This document shows positions 62,072 to 64,000 of a stretch of 64,000 nucleotides of DNA, in pieces; position 1 is the stretch's first letter, and the number at the start of each line of letters is the position of its first letter. The stretch covers positions 62,001-126,000 of the forward strand of contig JAJPJQ010000023.1 of assembly GCA_021324155.1 (NCBI GenBank), in the 5' to 3' direction. The DNA is from Pseudomonadota bacterium. Lineage in GTDB: Bacteria; Desulfobacterota; Binatia; UBA9968. The position numbers were made by a program, and so were the translations under genes. The notes under the pieces are model-generated. The model was not told the origin of the DNA. It did no database searches and worked only from the letters and a program-made list of their open reading frames with translations.

Positions 62072-63289
62072 ATGTCAGCCTCGGACAAGTTTGATGTCGG
62101 TGGAGTTCTTCTGGATCGCCCGTTCAAAATCCGAAGGTTAGGTCATTTCGGCTTCAACCTGACGAACATGGACGAGGGCATCCGCTTCTATCGCGACCTG
62201 CTCGGCTTCCGCGTCTCCGACGTGATGGATTACTCCCGGCGCGCGAAGAGCCCCGATCAGCTCGCCGGCCTCGGCGACGCGCACGGCTACTTCACGCGCT
62301 ACGGCGGCGACCATCACGCGATGGTGCTTTTCCCCAAGCGCGTGCGCGACGCGCTCGGCCGCGCCGAGAAACCCGGCGTCACGATCAATCAGATCACCTG
62401 GCAGGTCGGCAGCCTGGCCGAAGTCGGCGGCGCGATCCGTTGGTTCGAGGAAAAAAAGATCAAAATCCAGCGCTCCGGGCGCGACATGCCGGGATCGAAC
62501 TGGCACACATACCTGTTCGATCCCGACGGCCATCAGAACGAGCTGTATTACGGCATCGAGCAGATCGGCTGGAACGGCCACAGCAAGCCGAAGCCGATGT
62601 ACGACCGGGGGTTCGACGAGGCGCCGGCGCTGCCGCAGATATCGGAGTTCGACGAAGTTCAGCAGGCGCTCAAGAAGGAAATCGATATCACGTCCGGCTA
62701 CCGCCACGTCGATAATTTACCCGCGACGTACGACGTCGACGGCGTCCTGCTGCCGCGACCGTTCAAGATCGTGCGCCTCGGGCCCGTCGAGCTTTTCGCC
62801 GCGAACATGGACGCCGCGGAAAAGTTTTATCGCGACACGCTCGGCTTCACGCTCACCGAAGAAGTCGAATGGCGCGGCCAGCGCTGTTTATATCTACGCG
62901 CCAACACCGAGCACCATTCGCTCGCGCTCTATCCGCTGGCGCTGCGCGAGGCGCTCGGGCTGAGCTCGCACACGACGTCGATGTCGCTCGGCCTCCAGCT
63001 CGCGAACTATCGGCAGCTGCGCGACGCGGTGAATTTTTTCAAAGAGCGCGGCGCGCGCTTCGCGGAGATTCCCCCGGAGCTTTATCCCGGCATCGACTAC
63101 GCCGCGCACGTGCTCGATCCCGACGGACACTGCATCAAGCTCTATTACTACATGGAGCAGGTCGGCTGGGACGGAAAGCCCCGGCCGAAAGAATTGCGGC
63201 GCAAGATCGATCACGACAAATGGCCTGAGACCGTCGAGCCGCTGCCCGACACCTACGAAGGCGAGCCGTTTTTCGGCCCGTGGGGATGA
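62072..63289 (+). CDS. Two-module VOC dioxygenase (catechol 2,3-dioxygenase-like)
   Basis: The protein is 405 residues from the ATG at 62072. Two VOC modules repeat the unit: RRLGHFGFNLTNMDEGIRFYRDLLGFRVSD and, from about residue 230, VRLGPVELFAANMDAAEKFYRDTLGFTLTE. HTYLFDPDGHQNELYYGIEQIGW and HVLDPDGHCIKLYYYMEQVGW close the modules. The first module keeps the His and Glu metal ligands; the second has a Lys where the Glu is expected (HCIKLYYY). It fits extradiol cleavage of an aromatic ring. It is larger than most extradiol enzymes because both halves carry extended regions. Confidence 0.85.
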   Translation: MSASDKFDVGGVLLDRPFKIRRLGHFGFNLTNMDEGIRFYRDLLGFRVSDVMDYSRRAKSPDQLAGLGDAHGYFTRYGGDHHAMVLFPKRVRDALGRAEKPGVTINQITWQVGSLAEVGGAIRWFEEKKIKIQRSGRDMPGSNWHTYLFDPDGHQNELYYGIEQIGWNGHSKPKPMYDRGFDEAPALPQISEFDEVQQALKKEIDITSGYRHVDNLPATYDVDGVLLPRPFKIVRLGPVELFAANMDAAEKFYRDTLGFTLTEEVEWRGQRCLYLRANTEHHSLALYPLALREALGLSSHTTSMSLGLQLANYRQLRDAVNFFKERGARFAEIPPELYPGIDYAAHVLDPDGHCIKLYYYMEQVGWDGKPRPKELRRKIDHDKWPETVEPLPDTYEGEPFFGPWG

Positions 63290-63298
63290 GGTGACGCG

Positions 63299-64000
63299 AT
63301 GATATCCAAGATCACGTTTCCGTCCGACGGACTTCAATTGTCCGGCATCGTGCAAACGCCGGAAGGTATGCGGCCGGGCGAACGCCGCCCGGCGTTTTTG
63401 GTGCTGCACGGCTTCGGCGGCAACAAGGACGGCCGCGGCCAAAGCGTCATTGCCGAGCAGCTGAGTCAATGGGGATACGTCACGATGCGCTTCGATTTCC
63501 GCGGCTGCGGCGAGAGCGGCGGCGAACGCGCGCGCATTCTGTGTCTCGATCAGGTGAAGGATACGTCCAGTGCCATCAGCTACATGGCGACACGACCGGA
63601 AGTCGATCCGCGGCGCATCGCGCTCGTCGGCAGCAGCTTCGGCGCCGCGGTCTCGATCTACACCGCCGGCACCGACGAGCGCGCCGCTGCCGTGATTTCT
63701 TCCGGCGGCTGGGGCGACGGCGAGCGCAAGTTCCGCCGGCAGCACCCGGGGGCGGAGGCGTGGCAGCGTTTTACGAATATGCTCGATGAAGGCCGGCGCC
63801 ACCGCGAGCGCACCGGCAAATCGCTCATGGTGCCGCGTTACGACATCGTGCCGATCCCCGAGAAGCTGCGCGGCAACGTGAGTCCCGGTTCGATTCAGGA
63901 ATTCCCCGCCGAGACGGCGCAGAGCATGTACGACTTCCGCGCCGACGAGATGGTAGACAAAATCTCCCCCCGCCCGCTGCTATTGCTCCACAGCGCGAAC
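63299..64000 (+). CDS. Alpha/beta hydrolase (partial, runs off the window)
   Basis: The frame starts at ATG 63299, nine bases after the dioxygenase stop, and remains open to the end of the window (234 codons). Motifs are FLVLHGFGGNKDGRGQS (oxyanion) and ALVGSSFGAAVSIYTAG with Ser113 as nucleophile. The last strand PRPLLLLHSAN leads to the missing catalytic Asp. It is a dienelactone hydrolase/acyl-peptidase type. Its place after a ring-cleaving dioxygenase suggests hydrolysis of the ring-fission product. Confidence 0.85.
   Translation, partial: MISKITFPSDGLQLSGIVQTPEGMRPGERRPAFLVLHGFGGNKDGRGQSVIAEQLSQWGYVTMRFDFRGCGESGGERARILCLDQVKDTSSAISYMATRPEVDPRRIALVGSSFGAAVSIYTAGTDERAAAVISSGGWGDGERKFRRQHPGAEAWQRFTNMLDEGRRHRERTGKSLMVPRYDIVPIPEKLRGNVSPGSIQEFPAETAQSMYDFRADEMVDKISPRPLLLLHSAN

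Overview
The window is 64 kb of high-GC bacterial chromosome, densely coding on both strands, with one tRNA and no rRNA, insertion sequence, phage or CRISPR array that I can see. A complete tol-pal locus, a TonB/TolA-type energy transducer, several predicted lipoproteins, RseP, UppS and bactofilin point to a diderm (Gram-negative) bacterium. Housekeeping genes sit beside solute-binding proteins that lack transporter partners, VOC-fold dioxygenases, a UbiD-type decarboxylase and a nitrile-hydratase-family enzyme. That mix resembles uncultivated soil lineages related to Deltaproteobacteria, Binatota, Rokubacteria or NC10. This placement is an inference from gene content, not from a phylogenetic marker.

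Layout: 1-6.3 kb holds miscellaneous genes (a signal-less solute-binding protein, an acetyltransferase, gluconokinase, a LOG-type protein, a methyltransferase, a membrane protein with an internal duplication, a lipoprotein). 6.4-10.8 kb has aconitase and a trypsin-like PDZ protease. 10.8-18.2 kb is a core operon on the minus strand read rpsB-tsf-pyrH-frr-uppS-cdsA-dxr-rseP-tsaB. 18.4-22.2 kb has rho, with a strong promoter and a long leader, then rluD and ribF. 22.3-27.4 kb is tolQ-tolR-tolA-tolB-pal-cpoB. 27.5-30 kb is pgk-tpiA-secG-tRNA-Leu.

30-40 kb is an exopolysaccharide or capsule locus: two related family-4 glycosyltransferases at its ends, a polyprenyl-phosphate sugar transferase, a family-2 glycosyltransferase, a WecG/TagA-type transferase and a polysaccharide deacetylase. 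Embedded in it are an acyl carrier protein, an acyl-activating ligase and an alpha/beta hydrolase, suggesting acylation of the product. The locus also carries the stump of a second family-2 glycosyltransferase, cut off by a piece of about 49% GC that encodes part of a lectin-like protein.

40-47 kb holds UbiD-type decarboxylase, bactofilin, adenine deaminase, and a promoter-led operon of an amidohydrolase plus three small genes. Those three are the two halves of a nitrile hydratase beta chain as separate genes, followed by a cobalt-type alpha chain. This is the subunit plan and gene order of thiocyanate hydrolase and is the most interesting system in the window. 47-53.4 kb is a LysR regulator and a one-carbon cluster folD-gcvT-gcvH-gcvPA-gcvPB, with an unusual acidic tail on GcvH. 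53.5-64 kb is catabolic and transport-like: an ornithine cyclodeaminase/mu-crystallin homologue, two divergent operons each led by a solute-binding protein and joined to hydrolase, bicupin or VOC-dioxygenase genes, and an operon of a DUF1989 protein, a two-module VOC dioxygenase and an alpha/beta hydrolase that runs off the end. Short dispersed palindromic repeats occupy several intergenic gaps.
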